From: Hyphomicrobiales bacterium
Lineage (GTDB): Bacteria; Pseudomonadota; Alphaproteobacteria; Rhizobiales; Rhizobiaceae
Length of the DNA stretch: 64,000 bases
Direction: 5' to 3'
Assembly: GCA_900473745.1 (NCBI GenBank)
Contig: UCMW01000008.1
Location: 1-64,000 of the forward strand
The position numbers and the translations under genes were made by a program. Positions within the stretch are counted from its first letter, which is position 1. Every line of letters begins with the position of its first letter. The notes beneath the pieces are model-generated. The model was not told the origin of the DNA. It worked only from the letters and a program-made list of their open reading frames with translations, and searched no databases. Below are positions 24,690-33,794 of this stretch, piece by piece.

Positions 24690-25590
24690 GCGATCAGGCC
24701 CTGCGGGTACCACCACCACCATATTAAATCAATTCAAGTGATCTATTGCGAGTTAGAGAGTCCTTAAAAAGTCATCGCAGAAGTGGACACCTTGTATTCC
24801 GGGGTATTCAGCTGCTCCCATGGCGTTCGGCCAGTCGGTGGCTGCGAAGGGAGAGGTTTCGTTCGAGCACGTGTAGGTGACGATCCATTGCGGTCGATAC
24901 CTCGCCGCGAGCGCCATGTGCAGAGAACAAGGGATCGTCAACGCATGACACCGACGTCTCATGGCTGCCCGTCTAAGCCGATAGTGCTAAATTTGACAAT
25001 TGTTAATTACGGGCTCGGATGACACATTCTCCTGGCGGGCGCGATCACCCAATCGTGCCTTCCCCAAGGCAGTCGACACCCCCGCCGGCCGCCCGCACTT
25101 ATTCAATGGTATCAAACCGGGCTATTCGATAGTGGTCGTCAGAACACCCTTCATCCCGCTGCTACAAAATGGTCGGCCACCGGGCTCACCGGGATCAATC
25201 GTGGTTGCAGTTCGGGAGGTGGCGATCGCTGCAGGGCTGAGTGAGGTGGCGGCGGTCGCCGCGATCGTATCGCTTGCTGAGACGCGGATCCTATCCGTGG
25301 ACGAGCTCAAGCAACTCATCTCGCTAGTGACTGGTATCGAGTTGAGGCGAACGACTTGAGACCACCGCACGCGGTCCGAAGCCCTTCGCCAGGGGGAACA
25401 GCGTGCCAGCCATGTTCAAGTAAGGGGGTGAGTCGGCGCCAACCGAAATATCGGCTTACGGGCTCCGACAGTCACTCAGAAGAGACCAACGAGGCTTATC
25501 CCGCTGCGTGCAGCGTTGAAGGCTGATGATTGATGTGATGGATCGGGTGATCTGTCCGTTGCGTGGTTCTGACATGACGCGTAGGCAAAG
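24690..25590. other. Gene-poor stretch before tRNA-Leu
   Basis: About 900 bases contain no gene I can support. The best candidate is a plus-strand frame at 25000-25359 (119 codons) whose last 50 codons read as a plausible amphipathic helix pair, but it has no ribosome-binding site and the first half is low quality. Base composition is lower in GC than the surrounding chromosome. It may be remnant DNA from an old insertion next to the tRNA gene. Confidence 0.35.
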
Positions 25591-25591
25591 A

Positions 25592-25615
25592 AAAAGCCCG
25601 CAAAAGCGGGCTTTT
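25592..25615 (-). terminator. Intrinsic terminator downstream of tRNA-Leu
   Basis: A 10-bp perfect stem AAAAGCCCGC/GCGGGCTTTT with an AAAA loop lies 12 bases beyond the 3' end of the minus-strand tRNA. The A/T-rich arm ends give a T-run in either direction. Confidence 0.9.
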
Positions 25616-25626
25616 CTTCAGTCAAA

Positions 25627-25711
25627 TGGTGCGGTCGAGAAGACTCGAACTTCCACGGGTTGCCCCACAGCGACCTCAACGCTGCGCGTCTACCAATTCC
25701 GCCACGACCGC
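25627..25711 (-). tRNA. tRNA-Leu, anticodon GAG
   Basis: This 85-base tRNA is encoded with its CCA tail. The acceptor stem pairs GCGGTCG with CGACCGC, and the anticodon stem-loop is CAGCG-TTGAGGT-CGCTG, giving anticodon GAG. The long variable arm (TGTGGGGCAACCCGT) marks it as a class II tRNA, as leucine requires. The T-arm (GAAGTTCGAGTCTTC) is well formed. It reads CUC and CUU codons. Confidence 0.97.
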
Positions 25712-25925
25712 ATCGTGGTAGGCGCCGAATTGCTCCGGCGGGGCTGCATGTAGCAAAAGCATTGGGGGTCCACAAGCCCGCCGTGACAGTTTTTTGAAAA
25801 TTCGTCGGAGGCAGTGGATAAGCCCCCAGTAAGGGGGTGGCTGCTGCCCTTGAACTCCCGGGCTTTTCTTGCCAAATACAAGGAAAACAAGGCTTTTCGC
25901 CAATCCACAGTCGAAGGCAATTTTC

Positions 25926-26642
25926 ATGCTCCGCACCGATCTCGACCATTCCATGCATACCCGCGAGGACTGTCCGCCGGTGCGCTGGCGAGTCTCCGAC
26001 GCTCTTGTCGGCTATGAGGATGCCGTCGCCGAAATGGAGCACCAGGTCGGTCTGATCGCGGACGGGAAGGCCGATGAACTGGTCTGGCTGGTGGAGCACC
26101 CTCCCCTCTACACTGCCGGCACGAGCGCCGATGCAAAAGACCTGATTGAGCCGGATCGGTTTCCGGTGTTTGCGACGGGTCGCGGCGGGGAGTACACCTA
26201 TCACGGCCCCGGTCAGCGGGTGGCCTATGTCATGCTCGACCTGAAGCGCCGACGGCAGGACGTGCGCGCCTATGTGGCAGCGCTTGAGGAAGTGGTGATC
26301 CGCACGCTCGACAGTATGAACGTCAAGGGCGAACGCCGCGAGGACAGGGTCGGCGTCTGGGTGCGTCGTCCGGACAGGCCGCAATTGCCGGATGGCACGG
26401 TGGCCGAAGACAAGATCGCGGCACTCGGCATTCGGCTGCGGCGCTGGGTGAGTTTTCACGGGCTGTCGATCAATGTCGATCCCGACCTGACCCATTTCAC
26501 CGGCATCGTGCCCTGCGGGATCTCCGCCTATGGGGTCACGAGCCTTGTCGATCTCGGCCTGCCCGTGATGATGGCGGATGTCGACATGCGTCTGCGCGAG
26601 GCCTTCGAGGACGTGTTCGGGCCGACGATCTCCGAGAACTGA
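25926..26642 (+). CDS. lipB: Lipoyl(octanoyl) transferase
   Basis: This 238-residue enzyme moves octanoyl from acyl carrier protein to the lysine of lipoyl domains, the first step in making protein-bound lipoate. Family motifs are visible: [21 protein letters not shown] (86-106), the catalytic lysine in [11 protein letters not shown] (Lys163) and the acyl-thioester cysteine in GIVPCGIS (Cys197). Length is usual. It is a single-gene unit that lies divergent from the tRNA-Leu gene and convergent with the XRE regulator gene. Confidence 0.95.
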   Translation: MLRTDLDHSMHTREDCPPVRWRVSDALVGYEDAVAEMEHQVGLIADGKADELVWLVEHPPLYTAGTSADAKDLIEPDRFPVFATGRGGEYTYHGPGQRVAYVMLDLKRRRQDVRAYVAALEEVVIRTLDSMNVKGERREDRVGVWVRRPDRPQLPDGTVAEDKIAALGIRLRRWVSFHGLSINVDPDLTHFTGIVPCGISAYGVTSLVDLGLPVMMADVDMRLREAFEDVFGPTISEN

Positions 26643-26654
26643 TCGTTCCGCGGT

Positions 26655-27092
26655 TCAGGCGCGACCCATCACTGGACCGTCGAGGTCACCAGCATCGCGT
26701 CTGCGCTCGTGCCGTTCCTCATAGGTCTCGATCTGGCGCGCGATCTTCTCGATGAGACGGCCGCATTCCCGATGCGCATCGGTCAGGCGCTGAAGATCCA
26801 GCTTGAGCGCTTCGAGGGGTAGATCGCTGGTTTCCTGGATGGGACCGGACCCGACACCCGTCATGAGCCACATCGGCGACACTCCGAGGATGCCGGCGAG
26901 ATCGAGTAGGCCCGTAGGGCCAGGCTCCGAACGGTCGGCTTCCCAGGCGAGCAGGTTCTCTCGTTTTACGCCGATGCGGTTCGCCACGTCGGCGAGTGAC
27001 AGGCCCGAAGCGTCGCGAGCGGCCGAAAGACGACCGCCCAGCGTGTCGTCGCTCAAATCGGTCATGCGGGAAAATTCATTACGCGCCGGCAT
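26655..27092 (-). CDS. XRE family transcriptional regulator
   Basis: This 145-residue protein has a Cro/CI-type helix-turn-helix at about residues 18-75 (RLSAARDASGLSLADVANRIGVKRENLLAWEADRSEPGPTGLLDLAGILGV, as two shorter blocks). The C-terminal 60 residues form a charged helix likely to mediate dimerisation. The ATG at 27092 has a perfect AGGAGG 5 bases upstream. No cupin or sensor domain is present. Target unknown; it lies divergent from the DMT transporter gene, which it could control. Confidence 0.85.
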   Translation of the reverse strand: MPARNEFSRMTDLSDDTLGGRLSAARDASGLSLADVANRIGVKRENLLAWEADRSEPGPTGLLDLAGILGVSPMWLMTGVGSGPIQETSDLPLEALKLDLQRLTDAHRECGRLIEKIARQIETYEERHERRRDAGDLDGPVMGRA

Positions 27093-27369
27093 CAGCACCT
27101 CCTGATCGTCCAGTGTCGCCGTCCTCAGGACGACGGTTGCTCTACTCCGATCCGTCGCTTCTATATTAGCGGAGCCGAAGGTCCTACATCTTTCCGGCGA
27201 CGCCACGAACAGGCACGAAAACGCCGTCCGGCACCCGCGTACAGATGCAGGCAAAGGCCAATAAACGCTCGACGCTGCGAAAGGTTCCCATTTTTCTTTT
27301 GCTTGATCGGACGGACGCGTCATGCTTGTTCACGCAGGCGATCGCTTTCTCCTTTCGAGTCCCACCGTC

Positions 27370-28302
27370 ATGCACAACTCATCCTCCGATCCCCTTCGCG
27401 GCATGGTTCTCATGGCGGGCTGCATGTTCGTGCTGCCGGTGATGGATGCGATCGCGAAATACATGGCGACCGAGGGCGGCATGTCGCCCGGCCAGATTAC
27501 CTTCTATCGATTCTTCTTTCAGCTTGCCTCGGTTCTGCCAGTGCTGATCGCACTTAACGGGATGGCGGCCTTTTCCGCCAGGCGCCCCTGGGTCAACCTG
27601 CTGCGCGGTGCGATCCATGGTGCAGCAAGCCTGATGTTCTTCATGGCGGTGAAATACATGCCGCTGGCGGATGTCTTTGCGATCTATTTCGTTGAACCCT
27701 TTATCCTGACGGCTATGTCGGCCGTCTTCCTCAAGGAAAAGGTCGGCTGGCGCCGCTGGCTTGCGATTGCCGTCGGTTTTGGCGGCGCGATGATCGTCAT
27801 CCAGCCTAGCTACGAGATTTTCGGCCTCACGGCCCTTTTGCCGGTCGCCTGCGCCTTCCTCTATGCGCTCTACATGTTCCTCAACCGCGCGATCGGCGAA
27901 GCCGATACACCGATGACCATGCAGACCATGGCCGGCATTGGCGGCACGCTGTTCATGGGCGCAGCCCTCATCGTCGGCACATCGGTCGGCGAGGCCGATT
28001 TCGAAATCTCTCTGCCAAGCACGGCCCTCGGTCTCGGCTTGCTGGTCCTGCTCGGCGCCATCGCGGGCTATATCCACCTTCTCGTGGTGCGAGCCTTCCG
28101 CATGGCCACTTTGTCGGTCCTGGCGCCCTTTCAATATTTCGAGATCATCGCCGCCGTAGCGCTCGGATATTTCCTCTTCGACGAATTCCCCACGCCCTCG
28201 AAATGGTTGGGAATCATGATCATCGTTGGCTCCGGCCTGTTCATTTTGTGGCGCGAACAGAGGCGGGCATCCCCGGCGCAATCAATTGCCGGGGCCGGCT
28301 GA
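27370..28302 (+). CDS. DMT-family (EamA) transporter
   Basis: This 310-residue inner-membrane permease has ten predicted membrane segments in two EamA repeats. The typical features FMAVKYMPLADVFAIYFVEPF at the end of the first repeat and SVLAPFQYFEIIAAVALGYFLFDE in the second are clear. Such proteins export or import small metabolites, and the substrate cannot be read from the sequence. The ATG at 27370 matches the family start; an upstream ATG at 27322 is possible. A divergent XRE regulator precedes it. Confidence 0.88.
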   Translation: MHNSSSDPLRGMVLMAGCMFVLPVMDAIAKYMATEGGMSPGQITFYRFFFQLASVLPVLIALNGMAAFSARRPWVNLLRGAIHGAASLMFFMAVKYMPLADVFAIYFVEPFILTAMSAVFLKEKVGWRRWLAIAVGFGGAMIVIQPSYEIFGLTALLPVACAFLYALYMFLNRAIGEADTPMTMQTMAGIGGTLFMGAALIVGTSVGEADFEISLPSTALGLGLLVLLGAIAGYIHLLVVRAFRMATLSVLAPFQYFEIIAAVALGYFLFDEFPTPSKWLGIMIIVGSGLFILWREQRRASPAQSIAGAG

Positions 28303-28405
28303 GACGAACGTCGCGATCGATCGCATTTTATTGGTTCTGGCCATCAAATCATAAGGTTTCTTCCCTAGGTTCAGTGCATCCATCTGCATCACCGGGAGAG
28401 GCGTC

Positions 28406-29677
28406 TTGGCGACATATCAGGCCGCAGTCTTTCTGGCCGTCTTCAATCTCGGCCTCTTGTGGCTGCTGATGGCGGCACCGCTGGGCCGTAGGACGATCAG
28501 CATCAGCCGGATCATCCGCGAGCGCCCTGAAGAATTGTGGAACATCACCCGTCCTGCCGGAGACCAGACGGTCTGGCATCCGAACGTGATTGCTGTGGAA
28601 CCGGTCGACGGCAAGCCCGATCAGGTGGAATTCGCCTATCGCCATCCCGATCGCCATGGACAGCCCAGCCGCCGCACCATGATCGTCGACCGCACGGCCA
28701 TGACGTCGGCCGGAAGTTTTTCCTGTCACCTCAGGGTCGTCGGAGACAGCACGCTCGACCAGTCCTTCTGGGAAGGTTACCAGGAGAGCCGCAGGATCGA
28801 ACGCGCGCCGCTCGGCAGCCGGGTGACCTTCGAGCAGACCGACAATTTTCGCGGTCTTGCCTTCTATCTCTTCCGTCGCATGGCGCTTGCCCGCGAGCTC
28901 TCCGCCCTGCGAGACCATGTCGAGGAGAGCCCGGCGTCAAGCCTCTTGCATTTCGAGCATCCGGCTTGGCAGACAGTGCTCGTCGTTCTCTCGACCCTCA
29001 TCCTCTGGCCCTTCTTCGGCATGAATGCGCAAGGCCTGATGATCTCGGTTTTCCTGACCCTCGCCATCCTCTTGCACGAACTCGGCCACATGGTCGCCTA
29101 TCGCGCCTTCGGTCACCCGACGACCCGCATGCTGTTCATTCCCCTGCTCGGCGGCATCGCGATCGGAGGGCGTCCCTACAACAGCCATTTCGAAGTCGCG
29201 ACCTGCGCGCTGATGGGTGCGGGCTTCTCGGCGCTGCTCGTTCCGATCCTCATCGCGGCCCACCAATCGGCGATGGAGATATCCCACCCACTCGCCGCGG
29301 ACGGACCCATTCTGGTTTTCCTCGTCATTCTCGGCGCCTTCAACCTGCTCAACCTGCTACCGACCTATCGATTCGACGGGGGCCAGGTGCTGCGGCAGGT
29401 CTTCGAGGGGCAGCGTGCCCTTGCCGTCACCAGCTTTCTGGTGACCGGCGTCGTCGTCTGGACAGGCTGGCGGGTCGGGCTCGGGGCGCCATCCCTCATC
29501 GTCGGCGTCGCGCTCTTCACCCTGCTCAGCATGATCCGGACCAAGTCCGCGAAGCCACGCGAGGCCCTTACGCCGATGAATGCGGCAGAACGCTTGATGA
29601 CCGGCTTCGGTTTTTATGCGGCGCTCGCCATGCATGTCTATGCGGTGATCTACGCCTGCGACAGGCTGTTCGACTGA
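28406..29677 (+). CDS. M50 site-2-protease-like membrane protein with N-terminal SRPBCC-like domain
   Basis: This 423-residue protein begins with one membrane segment (residues 5-23), then a soluble region (about 28-165) that reads like a START/SRPBCC ligand-binding domain. A polytopic region follows with the zinc-protease motif HELGH (224-228) and the second metal motif NLLPTYRFDGG (Asp324). The catalytic residues are intact, so it should cleave membrane proteins. A TTG start with GGGAGAGG just upstream is used. The soluble N-terminal domain is not typical of S2P proteases and might sense a lipid-like ligand. It runs as a single-gene unit, with a GNAT gene 60 bases downstream. Confidence 0.78.
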   Translation: MATYQAAVFLAVFNLGLLWLLMAAPLGRRTISISRIIRERPEELWNITRPAGDQTVWHPNVIAVEPVDGKPDQVEFAYRHPDRHGQPSRRTMIVDRTAMTSAGSFSCHLRVVGDSTLDQSFWEGYQESRRIERAPLGSRVTFEQTDNFRGLAFYLFRRMALARELSALRDHVEESPASSLLHFEHPAWQTVLVVLSTLILWPFFGMNAQGLMISVFLTLAILLHELGHMVAYRAFGHPTTRMLFIPLLGGIAIGGRPYNSHFEVATCALMGAGFSALLVPILIAAHQSAMEISHPLAADGPILVFLVILGAFNLLNLLPTYRFDGGQVLRQVFEGQRALAVTSFLVTGVVVWTGWRVGLGAPSLIVGVALFTLLSMIRTKSAKPREALTPMNAAERLMTGFGFYAALAMHVYAVIYACDRLFD

Positions 29678-29736
29678 CGTCGACGGCCATCGTCCTGCCC
29701 GCTTGACAGCTCGCCAATGACGCGATCCAAGGAGGG

Positions 29737-30354
29737 ATGGACACTGAAAACGCTCCCCTGCCCGCCGGCTATTTCGATATTCCCGCCGATATGCTGGCGA
29801 CTATTGTCACTTGCCTGGAAATGAACTCCAGACCGCCGCCGCGGCCCGATCCGCCAGCGGACGGCCTGACGGTCGAGCGCTGGCCGGCGCCTTCGGTGGA
29901 CGACTACCGCGCGCTCTACCGCCGCGTCGGCGAGGACTGGCTCTGGGTCTCGCGGGCCGTGATGGAGGATGAAAAACTCAAGGCGATCATCCAGGATCCG
30001 GCGGTCGAGATCCATGCGATGATGCGCAACGGTGAACGGCTGGGTCTTTTGGAGTTGGACTTCCGTGAACCCGAGCAATGCGAACTTGCCTTCTTTGGGC
30101 TCGATCAGACACTGATCGGCTCCGGCGCCGGGCGCATTCTAATGAATGTTGCAATCGAGCAAGCCTGGTCAAAGGCAATCACCCGCTTCTGGGTGCATAC
30201 CTGCCATCTTGACCATCCCGCGGCGCTGGCCTTCTACCAGCGCTCGGGCTTCAAGCCCTACAAGCGCATGGTCGAAGTGTTCGAAGATCCGCGCCGGACC
30301 GGCAAGTCGAGACCGGATGCCGCCCCGCACTTTCCCGTCTTGCGAACGGAATAG
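29737..30354 (+). CDS. GNAT family N-acetyltransferase
   Basis: This 205-residue acetyltransferase has the GNAT fold. The acetyl-CoA loop reads LIGSGAGRILMNVAIEQAW (about residues 127-145), and the last strand and helix carry HPAALAFYQRSGFKPYKRMVE. A 40-residue N-terminal extension precedes the fold. The acceptor substrate is unknown. It starts 60 bases after the M50 gene and ends 100 bases before the formaldehyde dehydrogenase gene. Confidence 0.85.
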   Translation: MDTENAPLPAGYFDIPADMLATIVTCLEMNSRPPPRPDPPADGLTVERWPAPSVDDYRALYRRVGEDWLWVSRAVMEDEKLKAIIQDPAVEIHAMMRNGERLGLLELDFREPEQCELAFFGLDQTLIGSGAGRILMNVAIEQAWSKAITRFWVHTCHLDHPAALAFYQRSGFKPYKRMVEVFEDPRRTGKSRPDAAPHFPVLRTE

Positions 30355-30455
30355 CCGATAAAAATCAGACTTTTGATTAATTCCGGATCTGCACTTGAGC
30401 CGGAAGGTGCTGACGTGCGAAAGTCCGGCCCAACGATTTGTCAGGGAGAAAAACC

Positions 30456-31583
30456 ATGGATGTCCGCGCCGCCGTCGCCGTTCAGGCTGGAAAGCCGCTC
30501 GAAGTCATGACCGTTCAGCTGGAAGGCCCGCGTGCGGGCGAAGTGCTGATCGAGGTCAAGGCCACCGGGATCTGCCACACCGACGATTTCACCCTGTCGG
30601 GCGCCGATCCGGAAGGTCTGTTTCCGGCGATTCTCGGCCATGAAGGTGCTGGCATCGTCGTCGATGTCGGCCCGGGCGTCACCTCGGTGAAGAAGGGCGA
30701 CCACGTCATTCCGCTCTACACGCCGGAATGCCGCGAGTGCTATTCCTGCCTGTCCCGCAAGACCAATCTCTGCACCGCGATCCGCTCCACCCAGGGCCAG
30801 GGTCTGATGCCGGATGGCACCTCGCGCTTCTCGATCGGAAAGGACAAGATCCACCACTACATGGGCTGCTCGACCTTCGCGAATTACACTGTTCTACCCG
30901 AGATCGCGGTCGCCAAGGTCAACCCGAACGCGCCCTTCGACAAGATCTGCTACATCGGCTGTGGCGTCACGACCGGCATCGGTGCTGTCATTAACACCGC
31001 CAAGGTCGAGATCGGCGCAACCGCGATCGTCTTCGGCCTCGGCGGCATTGGTCTGAACGTGCTGCAGGGCCTGCGCCTTGCCGGTGCCGACATGATCATC
31101 GGTGTCGACATCAACCCGGATCGCAAGGCCTGGGGCGAAAAATTCGGCATGACGCATTTCGTCAATCCGAAGGAAGTCGAGGGCGACATCGTGCCCTATC
31201 TGGTCAACTTGACCAAGCGCAACGGCGACCTGATCGGCGGCGCCGACTACACCTTCGACTGCACCGGCAACACCAAGGTCATGCGCCAGGCACTCGAAGC
31301 CTCGCATCGCGGCTGGGGCAAGTCGGTGATCATCGGCGTCGCCGGTGCCGGCCAGGAAATCTCGACGCGTCCCTTCCAGCTGGTCACCGGCCGCAACTGG
31401 ATGGGCACCGCCTTTGGCGGGGCACGCGGCCGCACCGACGTGCCGAAGATCGTCGACTGGTACATGGAGGGCAAGATCCAGATCGACCCGATGATCACCC
31501 ACACCATGCCGCTCGAAGACATCAACAAGGGTTTCGACATGATGCACAAGGGTGAATCGATCCGCGGCGTCGTGGTCTACTGA
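30456..31583 (+). CDS. frmA: S-(hydroxymethyl)glutathione dehydrogenase / class III alcohol dehydrogenase
   Basis: This 375-residue zinc enzyme oxidises the glutathione-formaldehyde adduct to S-formylglutathione with NAD. The catalytic zinc ligands are in GICHTDDFTLSG and GHEGAGIVV; the structural zinc site is the four-cysteine lobe PECRECYSCLSRKTNLC (about residues 92-108). The NAD fold shows VFGLGGIGLNVLQG near residue 197. The ATG follows GGGAG. The next step, S-formylglutathione hydrolase, is encoded 2.2 kb downstream on the same strand, although other genes lie between. Rhizobia also call this gene flhA or adhC. Confidence 0.96.
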   Translation: MDVRAAVAVQAGKPLEVMTVQLEGPRAGEVLIEVKATGICHTDDFTLSGADPEGLFPAILGHEGAGIVVDVGPGVTSVKKGDHVIPLYTPECRECYSCLSRKTNLCTAIRSTQGQGLMPDGTSRFSIGKDKIHHYMGCSTFANYTVLPEIAVAKVNPNAPFDKICYIGCGVTTGIGAVINTAKVEIGATAIVFGLGGIGLNVLQGLRLAGADMIIGVDINPDRKAWGEKFGMTHFVNPKEVEGDIVPYLVNLTKRNGDLIGGADYTFDCTGNTKVMRQALEASHRGWGKSVIIGVAGAGQEISTRPFQLVTGRNWMGTAFGGARGRTDVPKIVDWYMEGKIQIDPMITHTMPLEDINKGFDMMHKGESIRGVVVY

Positions 31584-31585
31584 CC

Positions 31586-32038
31586 GTGTCGGTTTCCTGT
31601 ATCGTCGACGTGCGGAGGCTCGAAGAGTTCTCCGCCGCCGAGCTCTACGACATGCTGAAGCTGCGCGTCGACGTCTTCGTCGTCGAGCAGCACTGCCCCT
31701 ATCCGGAACTCGACGGCAACGACAAGGACTGCCTGCATCTGAGGCTGCTGGATGGCGGCGAGTTACTGGCCTGTGCACGGCTTTGGCGGCCGACGCCGGA
31801 CCACCATCCCCGCATCGGCCGGGTGGCGGTCTCGCCCAATCATCGTGGCAAGCGACTGGGAGAGGCTCTGATGCGCGAGGCGATTTCCGAGGTCGAGAAG
31901 CGTCATCCCGGCGAGCCGATCGAGATTTCGGCGCAGAGCCATCTGCAGACATTCTACGGGTCGCTCGGGTTCGAGGTGATCTCGGAGGAATATCTGGAGG
32001 ATGATATTCCGCATGTGGACATGCTGAGGAAGGGATGA
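31586..32038 (+). CDS. ElaA-like GNAT N-acetyltransferase
   Basis: This 150-residue protein belongs to the ElaA branch of acetyltransferases. FSAAELYDMLKLRVDVFVVEQHCPYPELDGND at the N-terminus is the family hallmark, and RVAVSPNHRGKRLGEALM binds acetyl-CoA. The GTG start lies 3 bases after the dehydrogenase stop, so it is translationally coupled to frmA. The substrate is unknown. Confidence 0.9.
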   Translation: MSVSCIVDVRRLEEFSAAELYDMLKLRVDVFVVEQHCPYPELDGNDKDCLHLRLLDGGELLACARLWRPTPDHHPRIGRVAVSPNHRGKRLGEALMREAISEVEKRHPGEPIEISAQSHLQTFYGSLGFEVISEEYLEDDIPHVDMLRKG

Positions 32039-32103
32039 ACTTTCCAGGCGACTGAACATGCGTCACACTGTATCCGGAAACACGATTGCCGGTAGATACA
32101 TTT

Positions 32104-32403
32104 GTGGCTACAATCCTCTTCGAATGGGATGACGACAAAAACGCGGCAAACATTGCCAAGCATGGTCTGAGTTTCGATCGGGCCTGCAGGATATTTGACG
32201 ATGTCGTGATGACCGCCCAAGACCTACGGCATGACTACGGTGAGATACGCTTCAACACCATCGGCAGGATCGATGGCATTCTCATCATCGTCGTCACGCA
32301 TACGGACAGAAACGGACGGATCCGGCTGATTTCGGCCCGACCAACCAAACGAAGGGAAAAGGAGCGTTATGCAGAAGCGCTTCGACAAAGAACTCAGCCT
32401 TGA
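32104..32403 (+). CDS. brnT: BrnT-type toxin
   Basis: This 99-residue toxin of the BrnT family is a RelE-fold ribonuclease that blocks translation. Recognisable parts are FEWDDDKNAANIAKHGLSFDRA at the start and RIRLISARPTKRREKERYAEAL at the end, where the catalytic Arg residues lie. GTG at 32104 is favoured from the family start; a TTG at 32086 is the alternative. Its 3' end overlaps the antitoxin gene by 35 bases, the usual toxin-first order. The pair normally represses its own promoter. Confidence 0.9.
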   Translation: MATILFEWDDDKNAANIAKHGLSFDRACRIFDDVVMTAQDLRHDYGEIRFNTIGRIDGILIIVVTHTDRNGRIRLISARPTKRREKERYAEALRQRTQP

Positions 32404-32626
32404 GGAACTCGCGAACCTCGACGATGACGCCATCGACACGAGCGACATTCCTGAACTCGACGACCGTTTCTGGCAGACCGCTGCACTAGTGGTGCCAGAA
32501 GGCACGGAACAGATTACACTCAGAGTGAAAAAGTCCGTATTGCAGGCCTTCCGCGCAACGGGAAAGGGCTACCAAACCCGCATGAATGCTGTTCTCGAAT
32601 CTTATGCGCGCAGCCTGAAGAAGTGA
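32369..32626 (+). CDS. brnA: BrnA-type antitoxin
   Basis: This 85-residue antitoxin has an acidic N-terminal arm that would wrap the toxin (LSLEELANLDDDAIDTSDIPELDD) and a C-terminal ribbon-helix-helix domain (EQITLRVKKSVLQAFRATGKGYQTRMNAVLESY) that would bind DNA. It overlaps brnT by 35 bases, and a GGAAAAGGAG ribosome-binding site lies inside brnT. It is expected to repress the brnTA promoter as a complex. Confidence 0.92.
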   Translation: MQKRFDKELSLEELANLDDDAIDTSDIPELDDRFWQTAALVVPEGTEQITLRVKKSVLQAFRATGKGYQTRMNAVLESYARSLKK

Positions 32627-32630
32627 ATTG

Positions 32631-33077
32631 ATGCCCGAAATCTATGTCGATGCCGATGCCTGTCCGGTCAAGCCCGAAATCCTGAAGGTCGCCGAGCGGC
32701 ATGACCTGCCGGTGACCTTTGTTGCGAATTCCGGCCTGCGCCCCTCGCGCGATCCGATGGTCAAGAATGTCATCGTGTCGGGCGCCTTCGATGCGGCGGA
32801 CGATTGGATCGCCGAGCGTTGCGGCGAAGGCGATATCGTGGTCACCGCGGACGTGCCGCTGGCCGGGCGCTGCGTGGCGGCGGGTGCGCTGGTGACCGGA
32901 CCGACGGGGCGGATCTTCGACACGGCCAATATCGGCATGGCGACCGCCATGCGGGATCTCGGGGCCCATCTGCGCGAGACCGGCGAGAGCAAGGGCTATA
33001 ACGCTGCCTTTTCCCAGCGTGATCGCTCGGCTTTCCTCGAAACGCTTGACAGGCTCTGCCGCCGCATCAAGAAGTAG
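32631..33077 (+). CDS. YaiI/YqxD family protein (DUF188)
   Basis: This 148-residue protein matches the DUF188/YaiI family: IYVDADACPVKPEILKVAERH at the start, a central VIVSGAFDAADDWIAERCGEGDIVVTADVPLA and a C-terminal RDRSAFLETLDRL. The Asp pattern is like a PIN-type nuclease, but activity is not established. The ATG at 32631 is 4 bases after the brnA stop; a TTG just before it is less likely. Confidence 0.92.
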   Translation: MPEIYVDADACPVKPEILKVAERHDLPVTFVANSGLRPSRDPMVKNVIVSGAFDAADDWIAERCGEGDIVVTADVPLAGRCVAAGALVTGPTGRIFDTANIGMATAMRDLGAHLRETGESKGYNAAFSQRDRSAFLETLDRLCRRIKK

Positions 33078-33124
33078 GGCCTCATCCCAGGGCAAGACGG
33101 CAGCGCGACGCTTTGAAAAATCTG

Positions 33125-33769
33125 ATGAATTCCGTGCTCGATCATCGCTACCGCTCCTTCATCGTGGCGGGTGGAGTGGCCCTCGTTGTGTTGCCCTTCG
33201 TCGTGATCTACGAACCGTCCGTGACGGTTGAATTGCCCGCAATCCTGTTCTTCGCCGTCTATCTCGCCCTCTCCTTCCTGCGGCTGAGGCGCCTGACGCC
33301 GGCCTATCTGAAGCAGCATGCGGATGTCGCTGATGCCCCGGCCTTCGTTATCCTGGGCGTGACGGTGCTCGCCATCGTGGCGGCCATAGGTGCGCTGTTC
33401 CTGACGCTGAACCGGGACCAGCGGGCGGGTTCTGCAGAACTGGCGCTCGCGGTGGCCGCCGTCGTGTTCGGCTGGCTCACCATCCACACCATGGCGGCCA
33501 TGCACTACGCCCATGTCTACTGGCGCCCGTCACGCGTGGCCGAAAACGGCCGGCGCGGCGGGCTCGATTTTCCCGGAACATCGGACCCTTGCGGCCACGA
33601 CTTCCTCTATTTTTCACTGGTCATCGGCATGACGGCGCAGACCTCCGATGTGGTGATCACCTCGACGGCAATGCGCAAGCTCAACCTCGTGCATGCGACC
33701 GTCTCCTATTTCTTCAACACCGTGCTGGTTGCCGCCGCCGTCAATGCGGCCGTGTCGCTCGCCGGCTGA
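33125..33769 (+). CDS. DUF1345 family membrane protein
   Basis: This 214-residue polytopic membrane protein has about five membrane segments and the conserved block DPCGHDFLYFSLVIGMTAQTSDVVITSTAMRKLNLVHATVSYFFNTV near the C-terminus (split here as described), typical of DUF1345. Function is unknown. The start is uncertain: ATG at 33125 is used, TTG at 33113 would add four residues, and neither has a strong ribosome-binding site. It ends 25 bases before the S-formylglutathione hydrolase gene. Confidence 0.85.
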   Translation: MNSVLDHRYRSFIVAGGVALVVLPFVVIYEPSVTVELPAILFFAVYLALSFLRLRRLTPAYLKQHADVADAPAFVILGVTVLAIVAAIGALFLTLNRDQRAGSAELALAVAAVVFGWLTIHTMAAMHYAHVYWRPSRVAENGRRGGLDFPGTSDPCGHDFLYFSLVIGMTAQTSDVVITSTAMRKLNLVHATVSYFFNTVLVAAAVNAAVSLAG

Positions 33770-33794
33770 TTTACTCGATGCAAGGAACCAGTCC

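Noticed and set aside
25000..25359. 119-codon plus-strand frame
   Set aside because: No ribosome-binding site and an unconvincing N-terminal half; mentioned only within the gene-poor stretch.
25627..25711. tRNA-Leu as the island attachment site
   Set aside because: The duplicated core is in dusA, 11 kb away; no partial tRNA copy was found near the island.
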